Assembly (NCBI GenBank): GCA_963277665.1
Contig: OY728163.1
Location: 1,902,104,644-1,902,168,643, forward strand
Direction of reading: 5' to 3'
Source: Viscum album
Lineage: Eukaryota > Streptophyta > Magnoliopsida > Santalales > Viscaceae
DNA: 64,000 nt
Shown here: one piece after another, positions 33,821-46,019 of the stretch
Layout of the letters: every line of letters starts with the position of its first letter
Numbering within the stretch: the stretch's first letter is position 1
Translations under genes and position numbers: made by a program
Notes under the pieces: model-generated
The model's input: only the letters and a program-made list of their open reading frames with translations
Database searches by the model: none
Told to the model about the DNA's origin: nothing

Positions 33821-36629
33821 TGGAATCCCACTTTTTATTACATAACTTTTCATTACATTTTAAAAATAGAGGATCTTTAAAGTCATGTGTCTTGGAAATA
33901 AATAACATAAAACATGAAAACATAAATCATTTTTCTAATCCACTTGTAGTGATTCATCATAAGTTTTTACTTAGTACAATTATTGCATCTCATAACCTAT
34001 ATGCATACATCAAAGGAAGAGGTGAGTTGAAGGCCCGGTAAGGGTAAACAAGGGAACCCGTTTACTTGTGATATAAATAAGAACTTGATGAAAAACATAA
34101 AGACATGATCAATAGAAAAAGAGGCATATCATAATAAAAAGAACATAAATCATAAATTGAATATTTTTCTATAGAATTTAATTTAGACAGTCATGAACAT
34201 GTCACCAATGTTCATCCCCAAGGTGTCATAAAAATTACCAAGGTTATTCACTAAGGTATCGTGGAACTTGTCATCTCTAGAGATTAAATTTTTTACCCAA
34301 TGAATTTGAGGAAAATTAGGGCACACCCTTAATATGCCTTTATTTTCATGTGATACACATAGATAATAATCAAAAATTTCATAAATAACCCATAGAGAAT
34401 AAAATTAATTGGTTTCACTTCAAAATCGTGACGTTTTAAAAGTGCTTAGAAACATGATATGTATGCTTATTATAACCCTTGGAATAGGAAAGACGATTTC
34501 TTGTATGTAAATTGTAGAATAAAAAAGGTTAATTTTATATCTTTATGAATACCCCTAGAAATTATAATTGATTTGGGTATTCACATAAATAATAAAATAG
34601 AATTTCTTGAGAAAAAGAGAGATATTTTGAGACGAAAATTCTACAACATAACAACTATATAACATGATTTTAGAAAACATTGAAAAGATAGGGGACAAGA
34701 GTCACCCACTCATAAATAACTCATAATAAATTATGGGTACAGAATAAAAAGAAATTAGCTCATGGTATGTATATTTAAAGGATATACCATATGAAAATGG
34801 AACTCGATGGAAAAGAGAAGATGTGATTTCTTTTATGAAACTTTGGAAGCCTACTAATGTCACTTAAAAATTCAAAAAATTAGTTTATTAGAGTGGAAAT
34901 GGGTCTCTCATAAATTGAACATGAAATGGAAAGTAATATTGATATAGAATAAAATACCCCCATATAAAAAATGGAAACTAGAAGACAAAACAGAAAGGAA
35001 GTAATGTCTTAAAAGAAAAGGGTAAAATGTTCCTTTACCTTGAAGAGTGACTTTGAAAGCTCAAAGGTTGGGACCTTGGGGGCTTGAGGGAACCAAGGGA
35101 TGACACCATGGGAGGTAAAAATACTATAACTTAGTTGAGGAAGATTTTATAATTAAATGAATGAGGGAATGGCTTGGTATTTATAGGAAAAGTGAAGGAA
35201 TATTTAATTAATTTCCAAGGGACGCCTCATCGGTGGTATTTTAATAACCATGGTCTTGCCCATGGTATTTTTTCCATGGTATTGGCCACATGGGACACCT
35301 CATTGCATATATTAGTATTCACAAGTTGACCAGAATTATTACATCATTAATGATGTCATTAAACATACCAAAACTCAATACTGAATTTTCACTATTCACT
35401 GAAAACAAAATATTTTATAAAAATATCACAAGTTTCCATAACCTAATATCAATTATATGAATTAAAAAATGAACTCCATTTTATTAATATAATTTTCTAA
35501 ATATTTTTAAATTTGTTTTTAAATAAAATCATAAAAAACTCTAAAACTATAACTTGTTTTGTAACACCTTGAAAAATTAATCAAGGTCCCATAAAATTAT
35601 CATATAACTATATTACAATAAAGTAAAAATTTAATATTACATTTTATTAAAATAAATTTTCATTTTAAATTATTAAATTAATTATAAAATTTTTAATAAA
35701 ATATTTATGACCTAAAAAATAAAAAAAAAGTTATACAATGGTCATATTTTCACTTTTAAGATGTTTAAATTGTATTTATACATTCATGGGTGAAGTTTCA
35801 ATATTTTTGGCCAATTTTCTATTCATTACTATTAATAAGGGTATATTACGATTCATCGTTTACTAATAACTAAAAATTATATTGATCTTTTTAGACTCTA
35901 AATTTCTTACGGGTCACAACTATAGAAGACAAATTTTTGAAAATAATTTTACATTATTACTTATTTAATGTTTACAAAAATATTTCAAAATACCCCTTTT
36001 TCCAAAATTCATTAGTAATATGAAACTGTAAATTCATCATATATTTATCTGATCATTATAAATTCACCAAATTTTCCATAATAAGAAATAACAATTTTAC
36101 TTATACAAATGGTGTACACAAGTAACTAAGGTTGTGTTACATAGCCCCTTATAACACCTCTATGGGACCTAAGTGTAAGGTGTGCTATGGTGATAGAATC
36201 TTGTGGCGGCTCGTACTACATTGCACGAGTGGGGATTTCAATCATTTTTAACTTATCCCATAGGTGATTTCGTTCAAGATTCACATGTTGATGCGCTACT
36301 AGGGATTGGTCCAGAGCCAAGCCCATAGATGCTACCTCCTTCCCAAGCTCTAAAATATGGGCTTCGTATGACCCGAGTCTACTGGATGAGGCAACCGACT
36401 CTTATTTCTGTATTAATTTACCAAGATCACTGGTATATATATACAATAATCGTTACTTCAAGTGTTTAGTTTCCAATGGTCATATTGAACAACAGTTATA
36501 TAACAATTAAAACCCAACAGTATCATTTAATTATACTCACTTAATTAATTGAAGGATATAGTATTGTTGAGTATAAAATAACACACAAATGTAGGAATTA
36601 AATATTATTAAAAATTTCGGGTCATTACA
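33821..36629 (-). repeat. 5' LTR (minus-strand element)
   Basis: Begins at 36629 with TGTAATGACCCGAAA on the minus strand and ends near GGGATTCCA at 33821. About 2.81 kb. Differences from the other LTR by eye are clearly more than 10% in places. Confidence 0.9.
35177..35185 (-). promoter_or_regulatory. TATA box of minus-strand 5' LTR
   Basis: TATAAATAC on the minus strand, same context as 28231-28239. Confidence 0.6.
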
Positions 36630-36795
36630 GGCTAGGAGGTTTGCAATTCCATGGAGGGGAGGAGGGAGTCGAGTTTCACTCACCTATGGTTACAGGGTAA
36701 CGATCACGCGTTCTGTGAGGAGGAGGAGCCTGCTCTCACACGATGCAGGTAAGGGGGTGGAGAATTCCTCCCTTAGGTTTCCAAAAAAACTATCT
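36630..36795. other. Small GC-rich block beside the minus-strand element
   Basis: About 150 bp with GGAGGGGAGGAGGGAGTCGAG and CTCACACGATGCAGGTAAGG, unlike the AT-rich DNA on both sides. It may be the other half of whatever lies at 26440-26876. No coding remains. Confidence 0.4.
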
Positions 36796-36853
36796 AATAA
36801 TAATAATAATTATTATATTAATAATAATAACAATTATTATATTATTATTATTA
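36796..36853. repeat. Self-complementary (TAA)n/(TTA)n microsatellite
   Basis: Alternating blocks of TAATAATAA and TTATTATTA over 58 bp, so the tract can fold on itself. Confidence 0.85.
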
Positions 36854-38749
36854 CTATCATTTTTTAATACAATTATTTTTTATTTCAAATTATACATTTA
36901 ATCTCATTTATCAGTTTTTTAAAATTTTAATTATTTAATTTTAATTTCTTTATACAAACTCATCATAGAGTTCTAGCTCTTACAATAATGATCTGATGGT
37001 CAGTTTTAATAACAGGAGACACAATAATCGAGAAAAAAAGTACAAAAACCCTCTTAAAAATACCTAGTCCAAAACATAAATATCTAAAGACATGATAACT
37101 CTACTATCATATATGTACTAGAAATTCATTTTTTAATGTAATATCCATCATCAAATCTTTTATCTCCTAAATTTATTATACAAATAATACTTCATCTCTA
37201 ATATGTCGATTCACCATCATTTTGGACGATGAGTTTATATTTTCTATTACCTCCATCAAGGATGGTCATAATACCATAATTTTGGTTAAATTTGACATTA
37301 GTGTTCATAATATAACATTTTTCTTGTTGTTATAGACAAAATATAAAATTAAACAAAACTACTTCTTGATGGTCGAAAAAATCACTATGAAGATCTATAC
37401 ATTTATCAAAATGGTATCATAATATCAAACATCCTAATAACAAAAAATTGAATTTTGGGACCATTTAGACCTCTATATGTTAATTCATAACACTTGATTT
37501 CACTTATGTAGAATTATTATCATTTTAACATAATGTCAATATTCATATGCAAGTGAACCTATCATGAAAACCATGAATAAGAGAACTCTATGAATGAATA
37601 AATTAAACTCTACAACTCATTGAAATGGCCAAAAATGATATCATTAGAATTATAATAAATAAAATACTTGTACCAGTGGTTCATATTTTAGTAATTAGTG
37701 AATCTAAATTATCATGAATTATATTATGTTCATGTTTAGAACACATTCTGATATATAGTAAGGGGATTTTAAAACCCAGCTTCTTTTCTTTAGGTTATCA
37801 ATATTTTATTAAATATTTACTATGAATAATCCTCAAATTTTCCTTAAATATAATTTCATTATTCTAACCTTGTATTTTTATAGATATACATATTTTTATA
37901 AAAAATACAAAAGATTTTCCCAAATAACTATTATTTTCAAAAAATGACTACTTCTGTGTTGTTTCTTATTCACTCAAGAATGATGATTAAAATATCAAAT
38001 ATGTTTTTAGCATATTAATTTGGGAAAAAGAAATGTTTATTAATTAATTTATTATTTATGAATTAATTGTCAATCTAATTTCATTCCTTAGGTTAAATCA
38101 TGAATATGATTGTAATATGTCCTACGTGGCATGCATGACTATGAAAATATTATGATGTAATGGGTGGGACCAGAATTATATACCCACCATTGCATTGGTT
38201 AATGTGATGTATATCATGAGATAATGTGTAATATGTGTTATCATGATATTAACTTTTTTTATAATTATGATGTCATGATTATGCACATATGCTTTTTATG
38301 AACATGATGCTAGATTTATTTACAACTATGGGTGGTATTTGACCTCTATGGCATGATGTTACATTTTTATGAGTTACCATATTCCATGACATTATCCACT
38401 ATTCCCCATATGAGGTTGAGTATAGTAATATGATTCTCTTGTGGTTATGATGATTATTCTCATTCATTTTATATTGATTCAAGTCCCTTATTTATCCACT
38501 TACATGGTTTTTTCTCACCCATTTCTTTGATGAATATTCTTGGGTGATTACATGTACTAATGAGAATACAAGATTTTGAAGAGAAAAGATAAAGTATTTA
38601 AATAAATAATTATCTTTTGTTATGTAAATTTTGTATAGTATATTAATTATCTGAAGACACTAAACCTTTAGATCATGGATTTGTAATTCTATTTTTTTAT
38701 CTTTAGAATGGTGTACTAGTCATGTACTAAAAATTATGGTCAATATAGT
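36854..38749. other. AT-rich unresolved region, probably includes a 5' LTR
   Basis: No coding remains. Because a tRNA-Met-like primer site follows at 38750, the 5' LTR of the next element should end near 38748. I could not align this region with the LTR start at 43506, so its left edge is unknown. Confidence 0.35.
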
Positions 38750-38761
38750 TAGTATTAGAGA
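38750..38761 (+). other. Degenerate primer binding site, tRNA-Met type
   Basis: TAGTATTAGAGA. Against TGGTATCAGAG the only two differences in the first 11 bases are G-to-A and C-to-T. About 1.8 kb upstream of RT, as expected. Confidence 0.45.
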
Positions 38762-39099
38762 ATGGATTAGTTAATTTGGGAATTATGATTATAGAATGTT
38801 AGTGACAACACATAGGATATGTTTAATTACATATAAACATCTGATGATCATTTTTTATCAAAATTCTAGACGTATGTATCCCATTAGATATACCTTTAGA
38901 GTTAATTTTATATAAGAATAAATTATTCACTCATGACATATTGATATACAATTATTAAAACCTTTTATACATAAAAAATAGTATGAACTAGGAGACACCA
39001 GGTCAACACCCTTGTGAAGGACAATACAATGATTGCTCAAAAAAATCCCTAATTCCTTATGAGGTGGGCTTCATTACTTCTGGTAAATGATTACCCAAT

Positions 39100-40300
39100 A
39101 GTACCAAGATATGAATAAAAACATAAACCATTAATAACATCTATATTCACCCATGAAGGATAAATTAACATTGATTCATTTATGTATAAATAACCAATGA
39201 TGTTTACTGGATCTTTTAATCCACTAGTCATAGAATAGTGAGTCAACTCAATGGAGAATATCTTTTCAATGTTTCACTGTTCTAAGAAGGAGAAGGGTAA
39301 TTGGTATATTTATTGCATAGATGGAGTGGAAAATCAATGGTTAGTGTGGGTAAAGAAAACTATGTTGAAAAATGAAATTGGAGATATGGGGTGGGATGAC
39401 AATAAGTAATTTGTTTTTTACAATTATTTAGCTAGAACTCATTTTTCAATGTAGGACAATTTTTTTTAGAGATGATGACAAATTAAGGTGAATTGTTCAT
39501 GGATTATAACTAAAACTAAAAAAGGTTTGAAAATGAACCTAAGGTTTTATTATCAATAATGATAGAAAAATAGATAGATTCTTCAGTGGTTTAAAACCAA
39601 CATTCCAAAAGTATCTATCTATTTCAGACATTGGTATTTCAAAATAAGTTATTTGATGTTCTCTCATAGTAATGAGGGAATTGATAGACTAGTTTCGTAG
39701 TTAAGAAGATAAAAAGAGAAGAACGTTTATTCATGTTAGTGGATCAAATGAAAAATGAATAATGAGGACCCCACTACCCACATGACAAAAATATGGGAAG
39801 ATCGGTATTGGAAACTTCTTTAAAGGCATATAGAAATTATGTAATTGTGAGATTAAAGGCCACTAAGATCACGAATAGTGTAGAGACTTGATAAAGATAT
39901 ATAATGTGATGGTGGAAAAAAGAACACTTCCAATGGTAAAATACTTCAACTATAGGTAGAAAGGGAACTATGAAAGATAGTTCACTAAATCACGAGTTCT
40001 TGAGGGAAATTAGCATTTACTGGAAAAACATTCAAAGATAAATGAATACCGATTACCATAAATACTGATGAATTGAATCAATAAAACAAAACTGTACATG
40101 AAAAAATTTAAATTCTCTTAGGAATGGAAAAATTATTATTTTATTATAGTTATAAGAATTCTTTATATCTTGTGAGTGTTCTAAACCTATTAAATTTAAT
40201 CCCAATACCCTGAATTAGCCAAATATGTAATTTTAATTAGTTGTGCGATCATTGAAACCCAATTGATGTACACTTATCCTATTGGTGTATATGGGAATAT
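39100..40300 (+). pseudogene. gag and protease remnant
   Basis: RFFSGLKPTFQKYLSISDI near 39575-39635 is the conserved Gag block (F--GLKP----L---DI). Near 39840-39890 a stretch like C-IKGH--DHE-C is a probable ruined cysteine knuckle. The protease should lie at 40080-40260; only a weak hydrophobic-SG-like trace is seen. Confidence 0.55.
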
Positions 40301-40421
40301 TCTGCCAAAAAATGTCATAATACTTCCCTAGGTGGAATTTTATTCTATATTATTCATGGATTGTCTCTAGTTATATAGAAAACACATCAACTGTTGGGAA
40401 AAGTAAATACCTTTTCATATT

Positions 40422-41420
40422 ATGAACCTTCCCACTCACCTAAGTAAATGCAAGGGAGATCAAGGATATCCTTTTGGAAATCCTTTAATGGTACGGGTCT
40501 TGATATGCTGTGAAAAATCATTCCTAAATGAAATAGATGCATCAATGGATAGAATCAATCACGAAGAAATACCCATTATGAGGGGATACACTAATGTATT
40601 TCCTAACAAGTTACCCAAAATTTCCCAAAATTGCAAGGTGGTTTTATCAATAGAACAAGTAACCATATGAAAACCTATGTCAAAATTCCCCTACAAGATA
40701 GCCCCAATAGAACTGGAGGGGGTAAATAAGTGGATGTAAGAGCACATTGAAAAAGTGTTCATATTTCCTTGTGCATCACCATGGGGTTTGCCAGTGCTAT
40801 TCATAATGAATAATGTTGTATCAATGTGTCCATATTTTGATTATCTAGATCTCAATAAAATAAATATTAATAAAAAGTATCTTATTCCATGGATTGTTGG
40901 ATTTTTCGATCAACTATGAGGAGATCAGTACATATGAAAGGTGGATTTTAGTTGTTTATATCATTAACATAAGGTAAAAAGAAAGTTAATTAGAAGACCA
41001 ATTTCTGTATAAGGTATCAGCACTATGAGATCCATGTGATTCCCTTAGTACATAGTAATTCACCTAAAATCTTCATGGATTTTATTAATAATGTCTTTAG
41101 AAAATACCTCAAATATTTTTTTGAAGGGTTTTTCAATAATATTATCATTTTTAATAAAATGAATAAGAAATATGAGGAAAAACTAATTATTATGTTGGAA
41201 GAATTGAAGAATGTGAAATTGTATCCCATGTTCAGAATGTGTGACTTTTGGATGTGGAAAGTCCCATTTTTTCACACATGATCACATCTGAGGGAATTTC
41301 AATAGACCCATAAAAAAGGAAATTGGGGAGGGGACCAAATATACTATGTTCGTGGAAATCTATAGATTTCTTATCATAGTAGGGTACTTATAACATTTAG
41401 TAAGAATCATATTGTGATTG
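40422..41420 (+). pseudogene. Reverse transcriptase remnant, catalytic DD changed to NN
   Basis: Frame 40422-40670 ends with YTNVFPNKLPKI---CKVVLSIEQV, the family's DVFPEELP-like entry to RT. Near 40790 the G-PVLFI--N segment follows, then Y-DLNKINI near 40850. Frame 41036-41281 carries FFNNIIIFNKMNKKYEEKL at about 41129-41185: the FxDD box reads FFNN (41129-41140), both aspartate codons having G-to-A changes. RT is dead. Confidence 0.8.
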
Positions 41421-41459
41421 TCCATAAATCTAACTATGTTCACACAAAAATGGGTGAAG

Positions 41460-41910
41460 TATGTATGGTTGTAATAATGTGAAGAAAGATTTAATGAGCC
41501 CAAGAAGAAGACATTCACTCCACCTATTCTCACACTACCAAAATGTGCGGAATTTTTTTGAGATATAGTTATTCTTTGATGGATGTATTTGATTCTGTAC
41601 CCTTGAAAATTAATATAGTGATATCCTACACTTCATGAAAGTTAATGATTTATGAGAACTACCTCATGCATGATCTAGAGCTGTAACCTATTATATTTTT
41701 CATGAAAATATGGCAGTACTACCTCTATTGTGAAATGTGTGACATATATAACGATCAAAATAGACTATAATATACATTTACCCAACTGGAGTTCAACATG
41801 TATAAAAAATGTGGTAAGATATAATAAAGGACTATGATTTCTCTATTAATTACAAATTAGAAAAGATAAACTAGGTAGCTAATTCTTGTAGAATAAAGTA
41901 ACATTCTATA
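41460..41910 (+). pseudogene. RNase H remnant
   Basis: The segment LTLPKCAEFF near 41528-41555, YENYLMHDLEL near 41655-41685, MKIWQYYLYCEMCDIYNDQN near 41703-41765, and a weak end near 41850. The usual THDLEL and FTDHKSL motifs are recognisable with substitutions. Confidence 0.65.
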
Positions 41911-42389
41911 TTATCTATGATGTGAATTAATATAGACCCTATCATCATGGATATGTAAATGATATATTTGGAAATCATAATGGTTGGGAATGAATCCTAC
42001 CTTTCCCAAATAACTACTTATCTATCCATACGAGAGAGGATAAAGGATTCCTAAAGGGATGATCTGGAACTTCCAAAAAAATGAAAATAGTAATAGAAGG
42101 GAAGCTACATGAGTACCATAGTGATGATGAAGGTGTCATACAATTTTTACCTATGATTTATATGGCTTCACCAACTAATATAAATAATTATCTACAAGAT
42201 AATGCACATAGCTCATCTTTCTTTATATATCCCATAAGTATAAAGACGTATTGTGATCTTTAATTGAACCTCAGGTGGGAAAACAAGAAGAATGATATCA
42301 TGGATTATATATCCAATTGTTTAGAATTTTAGAATGTTATGTAATAGTGAAATATTTCAAAATGGATGATTCAAACATTGCCTATACCC

Positions 42390-43440
42390 ACATGAAAATT
42401 TAATAATAAAAATATGGACATAATCACTAGTCTTATGAAGAAATACAAAGGAAACAATGTAATATGGTTTATGGTGGATCAAATCACCAAGAATTTCCAC
42501 TTAATTTATATTCCAGAATGATTATTGCTAAAAAAATATGACAATATATATGTAATTTAAATTGTGATGGTGTATGGGGTTCCAATTTAGGTTGTTTTTG
42601 AATGTGATACATGGTTTAAATCATAATTCTGGATATTTCTTTATCATTCTTTGAGTATTGAGTGGAATTTCAGTACATCATATCATCCCAAAATTAATGT
42701 TCAGACCTAATGGATTATTTAGATGATTGAATACGTGCTAATATCCATATTAATGGAATAAAAAGGTGAATGGTATCAACATCTACAATTATTTGAGTCA
42801 TCATATAACAATAATGTTGGATTCAGTATTCATATGGGTCTATATGAAGCTCTGTATGGTAAGCAACATTGAACTAAAACTTGTGGGAATATTGTTAGAA
42901 AAAAAAGCTATATGGACATGATGTTTTTATAGAGATGGCCGAGTAGGTTCATGTCTTCCAAAAATATATTAAAGCTGCTCAGAGTCCAAAAAATACATAG
43001 GATGATAACCATCTAAGGGGATTGGATTTCTATTTTGGAGATGAATTTTTCTTTCGAATATCACCATGGAGGATATTCATGTAGTTTGGAAGGAAAATGA
43101 AGCTTATTCTAAGGACCATTATCCCCTTTGAGACATTTTATGGAATAGAAGTAGTGGGATATCAGCTTGAAATTCTACCAAATATGGATAATGTTCATGA
43201 TTTGTTCCATGTATGTCTCATCAAAAATCACATACCTAACTTCTCATATGTTATTAATCCTAATGCGGTACAATTGGATAATGACCTCTCATATGATGAA
43301 CATCTGGTGAATATCATTAACCATAGAAACAATGTTCAAAAAAACAAGAAAACTCACCATATAAATGTGTTTTGGAGGAACTACAAGTATGGAGAGGCAA
43401 CATCGGAACTAGTGGAAGAAATAAAGGAGAAATAAAATTT
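42390..43440 (+). pseudogene. Integrase remnant with C-terminal tail
   Basis: Core: ITSLMKKYKGNNVIWFMVDQ then ITKNFHLIYIP (42420-42515, first D kept), IVMVYGVPI---FECDTWF near 42560-42620, SIEWNFSTSYHPKINVQT near 42655-42710. The C-terminal 112-residue frame 43097-43435 is intact: GYQLEILPNMDNVHDLFHVC, IKNHIPNFSYV, SYDEHLV, VFWRNYK--EATSEL. The zinc-binding part expected near 42080-42300 is only hinted at by the frame at 42081-42263. Confidence 0.8.
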
Positions 43441-43459
43441 ATTATATTCATCTTAGTTT

Positions 43460-43505
43460 GTAAAACAACATTTTAATGATGAAATTTCATAATGGTGAAA
43501 AATGT
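43460..43505 (+). other. Region with purine tract before LTR start
   Basis: GATGAAATTTCATAATGG then TGAAAAA, in the place where Del/Tekay elements have a polypurine tract right after the last frame. Degenerate. Confidence 0.45.
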
Positions 43506-44017
43506 AAGGACCCAAATTTTTTTCAATGAAATTTATCTTCTTATGATTCTATCATAAAACACACACATCACATAATGAAAGCAATAAAATCATTATTCTC
43601 ATAATAAAAACATTTTTCTGAAAAAAACGAATAATAATGGAAAATATTAAAGTTTGAAAAAATATAAAATAAGATAATAATAAAAATAAGAATATTTTTA
43701 TCTTCTCAAACCACTTAAAAGACTACACTTATGAAAAAATATATAGAAATAAATTATAATGTTAATAATAAAATATTTTTTTAGATATGAATATATATAT
43801 ATGTGAAACCTTGAGATAAAATATTAGTTACTAAGGAATGAATGAAATAATTGATATTTATATGAATTTAGTAACTGGTACCATTGGAATAGTGTCATGA
43901 TCATTGGAGTAGTAATGTATCCATTATGAGTAGTAATCTAGCTATTAGAATAGTTACCTCACATATGAAAGTATAAATAAAATTTATGTACTTTTATAAA
44001 TTATCATATGGGATAAT
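43506..44017 (+). repeat. 3' LTR start of plus-strand Del/Tekay-type element
   Basis: Begins TGTAAGGACCCAAATTTT, the family's TGTAA-GACCC start. Interrupted at 44017 by the copia element. Contains a degenerate 20-bp tandem repeat at about 43877-43962. Confidence 0.7.
44013..44017 (+). other. Target-site duplication ATAAT, left
   Basis: Perfect match to 63482-63486 flanking the copia element. Confidence 0.9.
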
Positions 44018-46005
44018 TATTAGATTTTTTTGCCTAAAACCAACTACATTTTACTTTTTGGAAAAATTGCATCCCTGGATTTGAATATTAATAAATACCA
44101 TATCACATCTTTATTATTTTTCTATGTGAAAATGCATGTGATAATGTCCTAGGGATGGATGTTTCACTAAATGGTCATAGAGAATCCCTAATATTATGAG
44201 AACCCAGAAGAACCATAACACTATTGTTGAATATATGTTCTATAGCCGAGTGATATTATTTGAGGGGAAAATACAATACGTTCCATTAGAGGTGAGGAAA
44301 AATAAAACTTTGAGGCACCTTTTTATGGTGTGAATCCATGGTAATATCTAGGAGGATATTATGAGATTAATACCCGCCAGTATGAAATCCATATTTTATA
44401 GTGTCATTTTATGTTTATATCTACAGACGTGTGTATTGGTCCTTAGAATTTATGATTATTATTAATGGGTATTACCACTCACGTAATTAGATGTATTGAT
44501 GAAAACTGTGATAACAGACAATTTGTAGTGAGGTAGGATATGTTGTGGGCATCACAAGAAATACTAAATTAATATATAATGAGAGAAATGATTTTCCCCT
44601 TCTCTTCCATAATGGATGTTGATATCTCAGGCCCATTGATGGAATTGATATAAAATAAATAATTTCAAGGCCATAGTGATGAATGGGAATATTCAATTCT
44701 AGTAATTAAAATAATGAATAATCTAGCATATTGGTTTATAGCACTAGAATGCAACACTCTTGATTATAGATATCGAGACCAAGGGATCAAATTACATGGT
44801 AAGCATTCGTTGGAGGTGACACATCATTGCGACATTAAATTTATTCTCTATGGGTGACTTGGTATGAATCTAGATTCTAACCTTGGATATTAGGAAGGAT
44901 CAACCTAAAACCGCTATGAAATAGGCCTAGAGGGTTACATACTATGTGTATCTAAGTATCTTAATTAAATATTCATAGAATAAGTTGAATAAATATTATT
45001 TCCGATTGTGTTTTAATAATTATTCAAGGATGACTGATCACATTTATTTCCACACTGGTTATTCGAGAGATTATATTGTGGGAGAAATAATATATTTATT
45101 AGTGAGTAATGTTGTGATATTTATTTAAGAATAAAATTTTCATTATTTTAAGTATAATAAATATCGTAGAGGAAATAAAAAAATTGAAAAACAAAAATAC
45201 ACACCATGTATATTATTATACACTCTGTATAGTTTATTTAGGAATGTGTGAGAAATAATATTATTTATTTAATTAAATAATATTATGTGTAATTTACAGG
45301 GTTCATGTCAAGTAATTATAATAGTCAAATGTAATTATTAGATAGGGGGTCTTACAAATAATTAAATTAAATGAATAAATTCCTTTGGATAATTATTTCT
45401 TTCTTTTATTATTCTAAGTAATATAAATACCAATTACATCATTCTCATTAAGCTAGACATTTCATTGTGGTTGTGCACAACGGATCTGGAAAATGCTCTC
45501 AAACCAAGAGATAATTCCATTCCTCTAAGAACTCTCTCAATTAACGAGAGAGGTCCTCCTCTATCGGATCCTGGAGTGTGCTTTAGAAGCGGCTCTCAAG
45601 GCGATCGAAGATGAACAATGCAAGAAAAGGCTCTTCCATTCTAGTACATAGAGATACCTTCAGTGATGTCCATATATTCATGAAGCATGTGTAGATCACT
45701 ACTAGGAATATCCTTGACAAGGATTCTGTGATGCAATGACAGATCACATGTGATCATGACTAGAATCATCAACTGAGAATGAACTCCATCTGGGTAATTA
45801 AAGTCTTTTAATTAAAGTAATTATAACCAACACATGATGATCCTATCTATGGTTCTAGGAATTTCCTCTTTCCTTTTCATTATTCATTCTATTCTAAAGA
45901 TACATCAATTTTTCATCATGAAAGATCACAGATTGATCATTGTTAAAGGTAAAATTAAATTTCGATACACCCATCCGCGCACTTCAGCTATGCCTAGAAC
46001 ATACA
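44018..46005 (+). repeat. 5' LTR of copia element
   Basis: Starts TATTAGATTT (ancestral TGTTGGATTT) and ends AGAACATACA. Matches 61496-63481 along its length, with differences estimated at roughly 15-25% in compared parts. Confidence 0.9.
45422..45429 (+). promoter_or_regulatory. TATA-like box of copia 5' LTR
   Basis: TATAAATA; the 3' LTR has ATATAAATTC at the corresponding place near 62897. Confidence 0.45.
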
Positions 46006-46007
46006 CT

Positions 46008-46019
46008 TGGTATCTGAGC
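46008..46019 (+). other. Primer binding site, tRNA-Met type
   Basis: TGGTATCTGAGC, one base from the canonical TGGTATCAGAGC, two bases after the LTR. Confidence 0.9.

Larger units (their letters stand above)
26877..36629 (-). mobile_element. Minus-strand Del/Tekay-type Ty3/gypsy element, inactive
   Basis: Two 2.8-kb LTRs (26877-29714, 33821-36629), each beginning TGTAATGACC on the minus strand, flank about 4.1 kb. Reading the minus strand: tRNA-Met-type primer site, gag with one cysteine knuckle, protease, reverse transcriptase, integrase, chromovirus-type tail and purine tract. RNase H is missing, the integrase has lost a catalytic residue and a zinc ligand, and many frames are broken. No convincing target duplication: CCATA before and GGCTA after match at two of five bases. 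Confidence 0.9.
38750..44017 (+). mobile_element. Plus-strand Del/Tekay-type element, decayed, 3' LTR interrupted
   Basis: Plus-strand order: primer site, gag, protease, RT, RNase H, integrase, tail, then an LTR start at 43506. The 3' LTR is cut at 44017 by the copia element and presumably resumes at 63487. All domains are recognisable but heavily mutated. The RT catalytic aspartates read as asparagines. Confidence 0.8.

Noticed and set aside
26872..36634. Target-site duplication for the minus-strand element (CCATA / GGCTA)
   Set aside because: Only two of five bases agree, no better than chance.
36854..38748. Full 5' LTR for the 38750-44017 element
   Set aside because: I could not align it with the LTR start at 43506; only the primer-site position suggests it.
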